Of a stretch of 56,845 bases of DNA, positions 25,733-33,506 are shown piece after piece (within the stretch, counting starts at the first letter, position 1; each line of letters opens with the position of its first letter). The translations under genes and the position numbers were made by a program. The notes under the pieces were generated by a model, which was not told the origin of the DNA, searched no databases, and worked only from the letters and a program-made list of their open reading frames with translations. Location: positions 1-56,845 of the forward strand of contig CABSKX010000005.1 in the NCBI GenBank assembly GCA_902478365.1, written 5' to 3'. This stretch comes from an uncultured Collinsella sp. GTDB lineage: Bacteria > Actinomycetota > Coriobacteriia > Coriobacteriales > Coriobacteriaceae.

Positions 25733-26683
25733 ATGGTTAACGAGAAGAAGGTCGCTATTGTCGGCTGCGGTTTCGTCGGTTCGTCTTCGGCGTTCGCGCT
25801 GATGCAGAGCGGTCTGTTCTCCGAGATGGTCCTCATCGACGTGGACAAGAACCGCGCCGAGGGTGAGGCCCTGGATATCGCGCACGGCATGACGTTTGCC
25901 GAGCCGATGAAGATCTACGCCGGCGATTATTCCGATGTCGCCGACGCCGCCATGATCGTCGTCACCGCTGGCGCTGCCCAGAAGCCCGGTGAGACCCGCC
26001 TGGACCTGGTCAACAAGAACGTCAGCATCTTTAAGTCCATTATTCCCGAGATTAAGAAGTCCGGCTTCGACGGCATTCTGCTCATCGTCTCCAACCCGGT
26101 CGATGTTCTGACCTACGCCGCCATCAAGATGTCCGGCCTGCCCGAGGGCCACGTCATCGGTTCCGGCACTGTGCTCGACACCGGCCGCCTGCAGCAGATG
26201 CTTGGTGCCCACGTCGAGGTTGACCCGCGCGATGTCCAGGCCTATGTCATGGGCGAGCACGGCGACTCCGAGTTTGTCGCTTGGTCCAGCGCTCAGGTTG
26301 CCGGCGTTCCGCTGAACACCTTCTGTGAGCTTCACGGCCACCTGGAGCATGAGGCTGCCGAGAAGCGCATTGCCGAGGACGTCAAGAACTCCGCCTACAC
26401 CATCATCGAGAAAAAGCACGCCACCTACTATGGCGTCGCCATGGCCGTCAAGCGCATCTGCACCGCCGTCATGCGCGATGAGCAGACCGTTCTGCCTGTC
26501 TCCTCGCTCATGGTGGGCGAGTATGGCCTGTCCGATCTTGCCATCTCCATGCCGACCGTCGTTGGCCGCGACGGCGTTGTCTGCCGCGTCCCCGTGCCGC
26601 TGAACGATGACGAGCAGCATGAGCTCACCGTCTCCGCCAAGGCCCTCAAGGACATCATCGACAGCGTTGATTTCTCCTGCTAA
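25733..26683 (+). CDS. ldh: L-lactate dehydrogenase
   Basis: The product has 316 residues and reduces pyruvate to lactate with NADH, regenerating NAD+ in fermentation. The Rossmann loop is GCGFVGSSSA, DVDKNRAEGEALDIAHG follows with the NAD-specifying aspartate, SNPVDVLTY is conserved and GEHGDSEF contains the catalytic histidine. The substrate loop has QKPGETRLDLV, with glutamine as expected for LDH rather than malate dehydrogenase. The start at 25733 is preceded by GGGAG. It has its own leader hairpin and terminator. Confidence 0.93.
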   Translation: MVNEKKVAIVGCGFVGSSSAFALMQSGLFSEMVLIDVDKNRAEGEALDIAHGMTFAEPMKIYAGDYSDVADAAMIVVTAGAAQKPGETRLDLVNKNVSIFKSIIPEIKKSGFDGILLIVSNPVDVLTYAAIKMSGLPEGHVIGSGTVLDTGRLQQMLGAHVEVDPRDVQAYVMGEHGDSEFVAWSSAQVAGVPLNTFCELHGHLEHEAAEKRIAEDVKNSAYTIIEKKHATYYGVAMAVKRICTAVMRDEQTVLPVSSLMVGEYGLSDLAISMPTVVGRDGVVCRVPVPLNDDEQHELTVSAKALKDIIDSVDFSC

Positions 26684-26714
26684 ATCAAGCTCGCTAGAGC
26701 GAAAAGCTACAATG

Positions 26715-26750
26715 AAGGCGTCCGGGTCCACACGGCCCTGGCGCCTTTTT
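26715..26750 (+). terminator. Terminator after ldh
   Basis: AAGGCG...GGGTC and GGCCC...GCGCCTT form an interrupted GC stem followed by TTTTT. Confidence 0.7.
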
Positions 26751-26779
26751 GGTGCAAAGTAACCTGACCCCAATGCACC
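26751..26779 (+). repeat. Short palindromic repeat, left copy
   Basis: GGTGCA (26751-26756) and TGCACC (26774-26779) enclose AAGTAACCTGACCCCAA. A near-identical unit at 27961-27995 flanks the other side of the intervening gene in the same orientation. Confidence 0.55.
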
Positions 26780-26797
26780 ATAGTTGATGGGAGGGCC

Positions 26798-27958
26798 ATG
26801 TCGGATTCGCCTAATTTTTTGACCTATGCCCAGACGGCGTTTGATCCGTTTGAGGAGCGGCCGTTCTGCGCGGTGGATAGCCTGGTCTTTGCGTGGTTGT
26901 CCTATTTGCGTTTGCCAGGTGATATGGCGGAGCTGACGAACTGGCAGGGCCTAGACGTACGCGAGCTGCTGCGTGCCGAGTGCTACCGGGACATGATTGA
27001 CGACTTGTGGGACCCGGAGGGGAGCAGGGCCTTGTTGGAGGCCGTGGCAGCAAGTCCTCGCTACCGTGGCGTGCACGTTTGCGGCTATCGTGCCGTGAGC
27101 GATGTGGTGGCGACGGAGCAGTTTGCAGCCATGGCGTTTCGGTTTCCGGCAGGGTTTAGCTATCTTTCCTTCCGGGGGACCGACAGCACGATTGTGGGCT
27201 GGAAAGAGGACTTTAACATGGCGTTCCGGTGTCCTGTGCCGGCCCAGGAATCCGCGGCACGTTATGTGGACGAGGCGGCGGATGCGATTGACGGGCCGCT
27301 TTTGTGCGGAGGTCATTCCAAGGGTGGAAACCTTGCGGTGTACGGTGCGGCGATGTGCTCCGATGTCGCCCGTGAGCGAATCGAACGGGCGTATTCCCAT
27401 GATGGCCCGGGCTTCGTCGAGGAGTTTCTGAACGGCGACGCCTTTGCCGATCTTTCCGGTCGAATCGACAAGACGCTACCTCGGTCGTCGATCTTTGGCA
27501 TGATGTTCGAGACACAGGAGGACTATGCCATCGTTGAGAGCACCGAGTTCAGCCTGCTGCAGCACAATCCCTTTAGCTGGGTGGTTGATGGTCGCGACTT
27601 CGTGTACTGTGAGCGCCTGTCCGCCGGTGCTCGATATGTTGATGGCTCCATTCGCGAGATGCTGCTTGCAGTGTCGCCTGGCGAGCGCGAGCGTTTTGTA
27701 GATGCGTTGTTCTCCGTGTTTGAGGCAACGGGTGCTGAGCGGTTTGCGGATATCGCTGGGAATCTGCGCGAGAGCCTGCCCGTGATGCTCCAGGCTGCGC
27801 AAGGCTTTGACAAGGATACACGACGCTTTGTCTCGCAGACCATCGTGGCAATCCTTAAATGCGCACTGCTGCCCAAACGCCCTCAGATCGACATGCCCGC
27901 TGCCGGCAAGAGTTTGGCAGAACAGCTCGAGGCTTGGCAGTCCGAGCTCCTGCGCTAG
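26798..27958 (+). CDS. DUF2974/Mbeg1-like alpha/beta hydrolase
   Basis: The product has 386 residues. LSFRGTDSTIVGWKEDFNM (about 123-141) and CGGHSKGGNLAVY (nucleophile Ser174) match the lipase-like DUF2974 family, a set of putative intracellular alpha/beta hydrolases common in gut Firmicutes and Actinobacteria. There is no signal peptide. YSHDGPGF carries a likely acid residue. The substrate is unknown; an esterase or lipase activity is expected. The gene is bracketed by two copies of a short repeat, which may mark an inserted segment. Confidence 0.8.
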   Translation: MSDSPNFLTYAQTAFDPFEERPFCAVDSLVFAWLSYLRLPGDMAELTNWQGLDVRELLRAECYRDMIDDLWDPEGSRALLEAVAASPRYRGVHVCGYRAVSDVVATEQFAAMAFRFPAGFSYLSFRGTDSTIVGWKEDFNMAFRCPVPAQESAARYVDEAADAIDGPLLCGGHSKGGNLAVYGAAMCSDVARERIERAYSHDGPGFVEEFLNGDAFADLSGRIDKTLPRSSIFGMMFETQEDYAIVESTEFSLLQHNPFSWVVDGRDFVYCERLSAGARYVDGSIREMLLAVSPGERERFVDALFSVFEATGAERFADIAGNLRESLPVMLQAAQGFDKDTRRFVSQTIVAILKCALLPKRPQIDMPAAGKSLAEQLEAWQSELLR

Positions 27959-27960
27959 CC

Positions 27961-27995
27961 ATTGGCGCAAAGCAACCTGTCCCCGATGCACCAAT
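27961..27995 (+). repeat. Short palindromic repeat, right copy
   Basis: ATTGGCGCAAAGCAACCTGT followed by CCCCGATGCACCAAT. The core GCAAAGYAACCTGWCCCC matches the left copy at 26751, and the ends form an 8-bp stem. Confidence 0.55.
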
Positions 27996-28060
27996 CTTCG
28001 ATGCGCCTGGGGTGGGCTCGACCGCTATACTGGTTCGTGCCGAAATCGATCTAGAACGGA

Positions 28061-29074
28061 ATGCCGTATATGAAAATCAATCATGCGATTCTGCATATCC
28101 TGGACTTTGACTCTGCCGTCAACGTCATGAGCCAGCGCGAGCTCGATATCGAGAGTCGTACCGTGCGCAACTTCGTGACCACGCATCTGCGCCGCGCCCG
28201 CACCTCGGCCGACAATAAACGCGCCACGTTTGCCGAGAACTCTGCGTTTGGCGGCGAGCTTAAGGGCTATTTCTTTGGCGAGCGCGAGTTCGTTAACCTG
28301 TCGCAGCAGATTGCGGAGTTTATTTCCTCCGAGCTCACCAAAGCCGAGAAAGCCGAGTCCACCGACGTGCTCGTGGCCGATTTTGACGACGATGAGGATG
28401 CCCGCTGGTTTGCCGTGATGCTGCTGGGCTCCAAGCAGGCTTTTATGCACGAAGTGGGCCGCGAGGAGGGGGAGGTGCGCAACGACATCGCGCGCCACTA
28501 CGCCATTCTGCCGAACCCCTCGCAAAAGGTGCCGAGCTATGCCATCGTGCGCGCGAGTACCATGGAGATCGGCTACGTGGACAAGAAGCGCAAGATTGCC
28601 GGCGAGGACCGTATGCTTATCCCCGATGGCCTGCTGCAGTGCGACACGGGCGTATCGGGCAAGGAGGTCATCGACACCGTGACGCGTGTGGTCGAGGAAG
28701 TCGCCGAGGAGCACGGTGCCAACACGGCTGTAGCGCTCGCTAAGGTTAAGGCTGCCGTTGCCGAGAAGGTTGAGGATGACGAGGAACTGCCGCCTTGGGA
28801 TATCGTCGACGAGGTCTTTGAGGACGAACCGGTTATCAAGGAGAGTGTGCGCGCCGCACTGACCGAGGAGAAGGTGCCTGAGCGTGTGCCCGTGGAGCGC
28901 AAGCAGGTCGAACGCGCGGCGGTGCGCAATCATAAGATCCGTACCGACACGGGTATCGAAATCAGCTTCCCGGCCGAGATGGGTTCGAACTCCGAATACA
29001 TCGAGTTTGTCAACGAGCCCAACGGCCTCATCTCCATTGAGCTCAAAAACATCGGCAGCATCGAGAACCGATAA
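28061..29074 (+). CDS. Nucleoid-associated protein, NdpA/YejK family
   Basis: The product has 337 residues. The N-terminus (MKINHAILHILD), the LRRARTSADNKRATF segment and FINSELTKAEK-like helices match the 37-kDa nucleoid-associated family (NdpA/YejK), whose members coat or bind DNA. A charged stretch at about 230-270 precedes a C-terminal beta domain (RTDTGIEISFPAEMGSNSEYIEF). Two starts are possible, at 28061 and 28070. TATACT at 28026-28031 is a good -10. It is closed by a terminator and followed by a structured repeat element. Confidence 0.85.
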   Translation: MPYMKINHAILHILDFDSAVNVMSQRELDIESRTVRNFVTTHLRRARTSADNKRATFAENSAFGGELKGYFFGEREFVNLSQQIAEFISSELTKAEKAESTDVLVADFDDDEDARWFAVMLLGSKQAFMHEVGREEGEVRNDIARHYAILPNPSQKVPSYAIVRASTMEIGYVDKKRKIAGEDRMLIPDGLLQCDTGVSGKEVIDTVTRVVEEVAEEHGANTAVALAKVKAAVAEKVEDDEELPPWDIVDEVFEDEPVIKESVRAALTEEKVPERVPVERKQVERAAVRNHKIRTDTGIEISFPAEMGSNSEYIEFVNEPNGLISIELKNIGSIENR

Positions 29075-29100
29075 ACTGCGCTTGGACGCTGCGGAAAACA

Positions 29101-29133
29101 AAGGCCGAAACCCTTCGGGGCTTCGGCCTTTTT
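29101..29133 (+). terminator. Terminator after the nucleoid-associated protein gene
   Basis: AAGGCCGAA (29101-29109) and TTCGGCCTT (29122-29130) form a 9-bp stem followed by TTT. Confidence 0.85.
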
Positions 29134-29185
29134 GTTTTCGGCTTGGTCGCTGACATTGCGCCGTAGGTTGAGCATACGCCAGCGA

Positions 29186-29324
29186 AAACGCCCCTAGGCG
29201 AGCAAGGTGACGCGAAAGAGGAGGGCATTGACCTTCTGGTCATGCCCGACGATTGAACGTCAGATTGCCGCCTAGGGGCGTTTGCAGCGTCGGGTCGTTA
29301 CGGCGTTTGGTAAAACGCCGTAAC
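29186..29324 (+). ncRNA. Structured covarying repeat element, copy A
   Basis: Outer stem: 29186-29199 with 29270-29283 (14 perfect pairs). GCAA (29202-29205) pairs with TTGC (29265-29268), then a GG/GA mismatch, then TGACG (29208-29212) with CGTCA (29258-29262). An internal loop CGAAAGAG / GACGATTGAA leads to a variable hairpin (29223-29247). A second hairpin, GTTACGGCGTTT-GGTA-AAACGCCGTAAC (29297-29324), follows. Copies B and C keep the loop sequences but change the stems with compensation. It lies between convergent genes, 2 bases from the dapH stop. Confidence 0.7.
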
Positions 29325-29326
29325 TA

Positions 29327-30046
29327 TTAAAGCTGGCGCAGGCCCTCTTCCAGGCCGGTCTTGCTGTCGGTCTGGGCGTCGCGCATCTTGATGATGCGGG
29401 CAGGAACGCCGGCCACGACGGCGCCGGCGGGGACGTCCTCGACGCACACGGCACCGGCAGCCACGACGGCGCCCTTGCCCACGCGCACGCCCTCCAGGAC
29501 CACGGCGTTGGCGCCAATCATGACATCATCCTCGATGATGACGGGCGTGGCGCTCGCGGGCTCAACGACGCCTGCCAGTACGGTGCCGGCGCCGATGTGG
29601 CAGTTCTTGCCCACGGTGGCGCGACCGCCCAACACGGCGCCCATATCGATCATGGAACCCTCGCCGATAACGGAGCCGATGTTGATGATGGCGCCCATCA
29701 TGATGACGGAACGGTCGCCAATTTCGACGCGGTCGCGGATGATTGCGCCCGGCTCGATGCGGGCGTTGATACCCTTAAGGTCGAGCATGGGCACGGCGGA
29801 GTTGCGGCAATCGTTTTCAACGTCGTAGTAATCGATGGAATCGGCATTGGCGTCCAGGATGGCCTTGAGCTTTTCCCAGTCGCCAAAGACGGTCTTGCCA
29901 CGACGGCCGCCGTAGACATGCGCATCGCCCCAGGCAACCTTCATGCCGGGCTTCTCGCGCACATACAGCTTGACGGGCGTCTTTTTGGGCGCGGTGGCGA
30001 TGTAGTTGATAATCTCCTGTGCATCCATCTCGGCTGCGTTGCTCAT
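29327..30046 (-). CDS. dapH: 2,3,4,5-tetrahydropyridine-2,6-dicarboxylate N-acetyltransferase
   Basis: The product has 239 residues. The N-terminal VENDCRNSAVPMLDLKGINARIEPGA is diagnostic for DapH, and the rest is a left-handed beta-helix of hexapeptide repeats (IIRDRVEIGDRSVIMMGA, GGRATVGKNCHIGAG, IGANAVVLEGVRVGKG). It acetylates tetrahydrodipicolinate with acetyl-CoA, which sets this organism on the acetylase branch of DAP/lysine synthesis rather than the succinylase branch (DapD). AAAGGAG precedes the ATG. It is last in the lysA-dapA, dapB, dapH operon. Confidence 0.95.
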   Translation of the reverse strand: MSNAAEMDAQEIINYIATAPKKTPVKLYVREKPGMKVAWGDAHVYGGRRGKTVFGDWEKLKAILDANADSIDYYDVENDCRNSAVPMLDLKGINARIEPGAIIRDRVEIGDRSVIMMGAIINIGSVIGEGSMIDMGAVLGGRATVGKNCHIGAGTVLAGVVEPASATPVIIEDDVMIGANAVVLEGVRVGKGAVVAAGAVCVEDVPAGAVVAGVPARIIKMRDAQTDSKTGLEEGLRQL

Positions 30047-30085
30047 TTGCTATCTCTCCTTTGGGTGGATTCGGTTGATTCCTGG

Positions 30086-30826
30086 TTAGGCAAACATGAC
30101 CTGGTCGAACGTATAGAAGCCGTGCTCACGGGTGACGAGCTTCTGCGCGGCTGCCAAGGCGCCGTTGACAAAGATCTGACGGCTCGTGGCGCGGTGGGTG
30201 AGCGTGACTTCCTCGTCCTGGCCAAAGAAACTTACCTCGTGCACGCCGGCGACGGTGCCACCGCGCAGCGAGTGCATGCCGATCTCCTTGGGGTCGCGCG
30301 CTCCGCACATGCCCTCGCGGCCATAGACGGGGTGGTAGCCTGCCTCGGGCTCGGCTTCGACGACGGCATCGAGCAGCAACTTGGCTGTGCCGCTGGGGGC
30401 ATCGACCTTTTGGTTGTGGTGCGTCTCGACGATCTCGCAGTCAAAGCCGGGCAGCTCGCGTGTGGCCTGCGCAACCAGATGACGCAGGGCTGCAATACCG
30501 ATGGAGTAATTGCCCGAGTGCATGACGCGGGCGTTCTGACCAAGCTCGCGCAGGCGGTCCATCTGCTCGGGGGTGTAGCCCGTGGTGCCCGAGACCAACG
30601 CGGCGCCCGTGCGCTCGACATAGGCGACGACGGCATCGAAGGTAACGACGTTCGAGAAGTCGATGATTACATCGGCGGCCGGTGCGTTCTCGAGCTCGCT
30701 CAAATCGAAGCCAATCTGGGCGACGATATCAAAAACGTGCTGACCGGCGGCGTCGACAACGCCTTCGGCGGTGGTGCGGATGAGCGAGCCCATGCGGCCC
30801 GTTCCCATAATGACGGTCTTAATCAA
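30086..30826 (-). CDS. dapB: 4-hydroxy-tetrahydrodipicolinate reductase
   Basis: The product has 246 residues. VIMGTGRMG is the dinucleotide loop, VIIDFSN follows, SGTTGYT is the conserved active-site stretch, and ETHHNQKVDAPSGTA contains the catalytic histidine and lysine. It reduces the DapA product with NAD(P)H. Translation starts at TTG (30826), which overlaps the preceding stop by 8 bases; AAGGGAG is 8-9 bases upstream. Coupled translation with the lysA-dapA gene is therefore likely. Confidence 0.95.
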   Translation of the reverse strand: MIKTVIMGTGRMGSLIRTTAEGVVDAAGQHVFDIVAQIGFDLSELENAPAADVIIDFSNVVTFDAVVAYVERTGAALVSGTTGYTPEQMDRLRELGQNARVMHSGNYSIGIAALRHLVAQATRELPGFDCEIVETHHNQKVDAPSGTAKLLLDAVVEAEPEAGYHPVYGREGMCGARDPKEIGMHSLRGGTVAGVHEVSFFGQDEEVTLTHRATSRQIFVNGALAAAQKLVTREHGFYTFDQVMFA

Positions 30827-33128
30827 GCAGACCAGCTCCCTTCAGAGCGTCGGTAAGTGCGGCGCGCGTGTCGTCTGCCATGGGGCACAGCGGCATGCGA
30901 TAGTTGGCTTCGATCATACCCATCTGGGCGAGCGCTTCCTTAACGGGGATGGGGTTGACCTCACTAAAGAGGGCGTTGATGAGCGGCTGGCCGGCAATCT
31001 GGATATCGCGGGCACGTGCCACGTCGCCGTCCAGATAAGCGCGGCACATGTCGTGCACGAGCTGCGGCTGAACATCGGCCCACACGCTGATGGTGCCCGA
31101 GGCGCCCAGGCTCATGAGAGGTACGGTCAGCGCGTCCTCGCCCGAATACATGCGGAAGTCGTCGGACAGCAGGTGAGCGATCTTGGCCGCGTAGGCGACG
31201 TTGCCCGAGGCTTCCTTAATACCCATGATGTTGGGGTGCGCGGCCAGGCGCTCTACGTTGCGCTCGCTGATGCCGCAGCCGCAGCGGCCGGGGATGTTGT
31301 ACAGGATGCAGGGGATGTTCACGGCGTCGGCGACGGTCTTAAAGTGCTGATAGATGCCCTCTTCATTGGACTTGTTGTAGTAGGGGGTAATGAGCAGCAG
31401 GCCATCGGCGCCCAAACCCTGGTAGGTGAGCGACTTGGTGAGCATGGTTTGCGTGGAGTTGGAGCCCGAGCCGGCGATGACGGGGACGCGTCCTGCAACC
31501 TGCTTGACCACGGCGGCGACAACGGAGTTGTCCTCGTCATCGGTCATCGTGGCGCTCTCGCCGGTGGTGCCCAGGGTGAGGATGGCGTCGGTGCCGTTTT
31601 GCAGGTGGAAATCGATAAGGCGCTCGAGTGCGTCAAAGTCGACACTGCCGTCCTTTTTAAATGGCGTAACAAGGGCGACGATTGAGCCCTCGAGATTGCG
31701 GATGTCCATGTTCTTCTCCTTCGCTTCCGCGACCTGGATGCGTTTGTTCCACTGAGCGGCGACGGCCAGGCGCTCGTCTTGGGCGCGACGGCGGGCACTT
31801 TCGGCGCGCGACTTGGCCAGCAGCTCTCGGCCGCTCGGCAGCACGTCGAGCGTGGCAAAGTAATCGCCCGGGCGCTCGGCGCGACGAATGAGATCTGCCG
31901 AGCCATCGGGGCGCAGCAGGACCTCGGCGGAGCGCAGACGGCCGTTGTAGTTGTAGCCCATGGAGTAGCCATGCGCGCCGGTATCGTGGATCACGAGCAC
32001 ATCACCCATGTCGATATGCGGCAGCTCGCGATCGATGGCGAACTTGTCGTTGTTCTCGCACAGATTACCCGTGATGTCGTAGGTGTCCGTAACGGGCGCT
32101 GTGGTCTTGTCGGCGCCACCCGGCTGGCCCATTACCGTAATGTGGTGGTAGGCACCATACATGGCGGGACGAATGAGGTCTACGGCGCTTGCGTCCACGC
32201 CGATATAGTCCTTGTAAATCTGCTTCTCGTGGATGGCCTTGGTGATCAGGCAGCCGTAGGGGCCCATCATAAAGCGGCCCATCTCGGTGCAGATGGCCAC
32301 ATCGCTCATGCCGGCGGGAACCAGGATCTCGTCGTATGCCGCGTGCACTCCCTCGCCGATGGCGTGAATGTCGTTAGCCTGCTGCTCGGGCAGATAGGGG
32401 ATGCCGACGCCGCCGGACAGATTGATAAAGGCGACATGTGCGCCGGTCTCGCGCTCCAGGCGCACGGCAAGCTCAAAGAGGATGCGTGCGAGCTTGGGAT
32501 AGTAGTCGTTAGTGACGGTGTTACTGGCAAGGAAGGCATGGATGCCAAAATTTACAGCGCCCTTGGCCTTGAGCATGCGGAAAGCCTCAAAGAGCTGCTC
32601 GGTGGTCATGCCGTACTTGGAGTCGCCGGGGTTGTCCATAATGCCGTTAGAGAGCTGGAACAGGCCGCCCGGGTTAAAACGGCAGCTGACCGTCTTGGGG
32701 ATGGGGCCCGCGACGCGCTCAAAGAACTCGATATGGCTGATGTCGTCAAAGTTGACGATGGCACCCAGTTTATCTGCAAGGGCAAAATCCGCCGCCGGCG
32801 TGTCGTTGGACGAGAACATGATGTCGTGTCCCGTGATGCCCAGCGAGCGGGCGATCATGAGCTCGGTATAGCTCGAGCAATCGCAGCCGCAGCCGTATTC
32901 GTTGAGAATGGAGATGAGCGCCGGGTTGGGATTGGCCTTGACGGCAAAGTATTCCTTAAAGCCCGGGTTCCATGCAAAGGCGTCGCGCACTTCTTGCATG
33001 TTGCGGCGGATGCCCGCCTCGTCGTATAGATGAAACGGTGTGGGGAACTGCTCGACGATATGCTCGAGCGTTTCCTTGTCCACAAACGGCTGTTTGGCCG
33101 CATACGCTTCGTTGGGGGTCAATGCCAT
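30819..33128 (-). CDS. lysA-dapA: LysA-DapA fusion: diaminopimelate decarboxylase and dihydrodipicolinate synthase
   Basis: One 769-residue frame joins two lysine-pathway enzymes. Residues about 20-445 are a divergent LysA: PLP lysine in EYFAVKANPN (Lys64), LSGGVGIPY, EMGRFMMGPYG and CENNDKF. A charged helical linker (about 446-473) follows. Residues 474-769 are a complete DapA: ALVTPF, TLGTTGESAT, ITPYYN and MGIKEASG with the Schiff-base lysine. DapA makes the first committed intermediate and LysA the final step from meso-DAP to lysine, so entry and exit of the pathway are tied together. AAGGAG precedes the in-frame ATG of the DapA part, so a free DapA may also be made. A lysine riboswitch lies in the leader. 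Confidence 0.9.
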   Translation of the reverse strand: MALTPNEAYAAKQPFVDKETLEHIVEQFPTPFHLYDEAGIRRNMQEVRDAFAWNPGFKEYFAVKANPNPALISILNEYGCGCDCSSYTELMIARSLGITGHDIMFSSNDTPAADFALADKLGAIVNFDDISHIEFFERVAGPIPKTVSCRFNPGGLFQLSNGIMDNPGDSKYGMTTEQLFEAFRMLKAKGAVNFGIHAFLASNTVTNDYYPKLARILFELAVRLERETGAHVAFINLSGGVGIPYLPEQQANDIHAIGEGVHAAYDEILVPAGMSDVAICTEMGRFMMGPYGCLITKAIHEKQIYKDYIGVDASAVDLIRPAMYGAYHHITVMGQPGGADKTTAPVTDTYDITGNLCENNDKFAIDRELPHIDMGDVLVIHDTGAHGYSMGYNYNGRLRSAEVLLRPDGSADLIRRAERPGDYFATLDVLPSGRELLAKSRAESARRRAQDERLAVAAQWNKRIQVAEAKEKNMDIRNLEGSIVALVTPFKKDGSVDFDALERLIDFHLQNGTDAILTLGTTGESATMTDDEDNSVVAAVVKQVAGRVPVIAGSGSNSTQTMLTKSLTYQGLGADGLLLITPYYNKSNEEGIYQHFKTVADAVNIPCILYNIPGRCGCGISERNVERLAAHPNIMGIKEASGNVAYAAKIAHLLSDDFRMYSGEDALTVPLMSLGASGTISVWADVQPQLVHDMCRAYLDGDVARARDIQIAGQPLINALFSEVNPIPVKEALAQMGMIEANYRMPLCPMADDTRAALTDALKGAGLLD
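31707..31721 (-). promoter_or_regulatory. Internal ribosome-binding site and ATG for DapA within the fusion
   Basis: On the minus strand AAGGAG is followed by AAGAAC and ATG (ATG at 31709-31707). The spacing is ideal and the ATG marks exactly where DapA homology begins (MDIRNLEGSIVALVTPF). This suggests dual translation or a recent loss of the stop codon between two genes. Confidence 0.6.
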
Positions 33129-33199
33129 GTCCCGTAAACCTCGCTATCCAGACGGCGCCATCGGCGCATCGAATCCGCATAGCGTGGACCCAATGTCCG

Positions 33200-33356
33200 G
33201 ATAGCGCTCCCGCATTGCTGCAGACAGTCCTGCGGGTGTTTCCCGCAGGCCCACCAGGTTGTTCGTGCCCGAAAAACCCAGTTCGGCGGGTTTCGCCTCC
33301 CCGCAGGGTCAAAGTCTGCCGACTCGCCCGCGGCTCTTCGTGCCCGCGCCTCTATC
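33200..33356 (-). ncRNA. Lysine riboswitch (L box) in the lysA-dapA leader
   Basis: On the minus strand the leader reads GATAGAGGCGCG, AAGAGCCGCGGG, GGGGAGGCGAAACC, GCCGAACTGG, then GGCCTGCGGG...CCCGCAGGACTGTC, the conserved blocks of the lysine aptamer in order. P1 pairs GATAG (33352-33356) with CTATC (33200-33204). The 3' strand of P1 can instead pair with 33142-33153 next to the ribosome-binding site (GTCCGGATAGCG at 33195-33206 on the plus strand; 12 pairs with one G-U). This gives two exclusive states, which fits control at translation start. Confidence 0.85.
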
Positions 33357-33367
33357 AAGTGGTAACG

Positions 33368-33396
33368 ACCCTACCACGTTGCACTTTACCAAACAA
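33368..33396 (-). promoter_or_regulatory. Candidate promoter for the lysine operon
   Basis: On the minus strand TTGTTT (33396-33391) and TAGGGT (33373-33368) are separated by 17 bases, placing the transcript start just before the riboswitch. Confidence 0.5.
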
Positions 33397-33506
33397 GAGT
33401 ATTCGTATATAACGTTTAAAAAATGCAGCAATATGCTGGAAACATGTGTGCCACAATCCTGTATCACAATAAGTTGCAACAGATATGCCTCACGAAGGGA
33501 TTCTCT

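Noticed and set aside
29297..29324. The GTTACGGCGTTT palindrome as a simple terminator
   Set aside because: There is no T run on either side, and the same hairpin with a changed stem and constant GGTA loop follows copy C, so it belongs to the repeat element.
30819..33029. Plus-strand open frames across the lysA-dapA region
   Set aside because: Shadows of the fusion gene; no homology and no ribosome sites.
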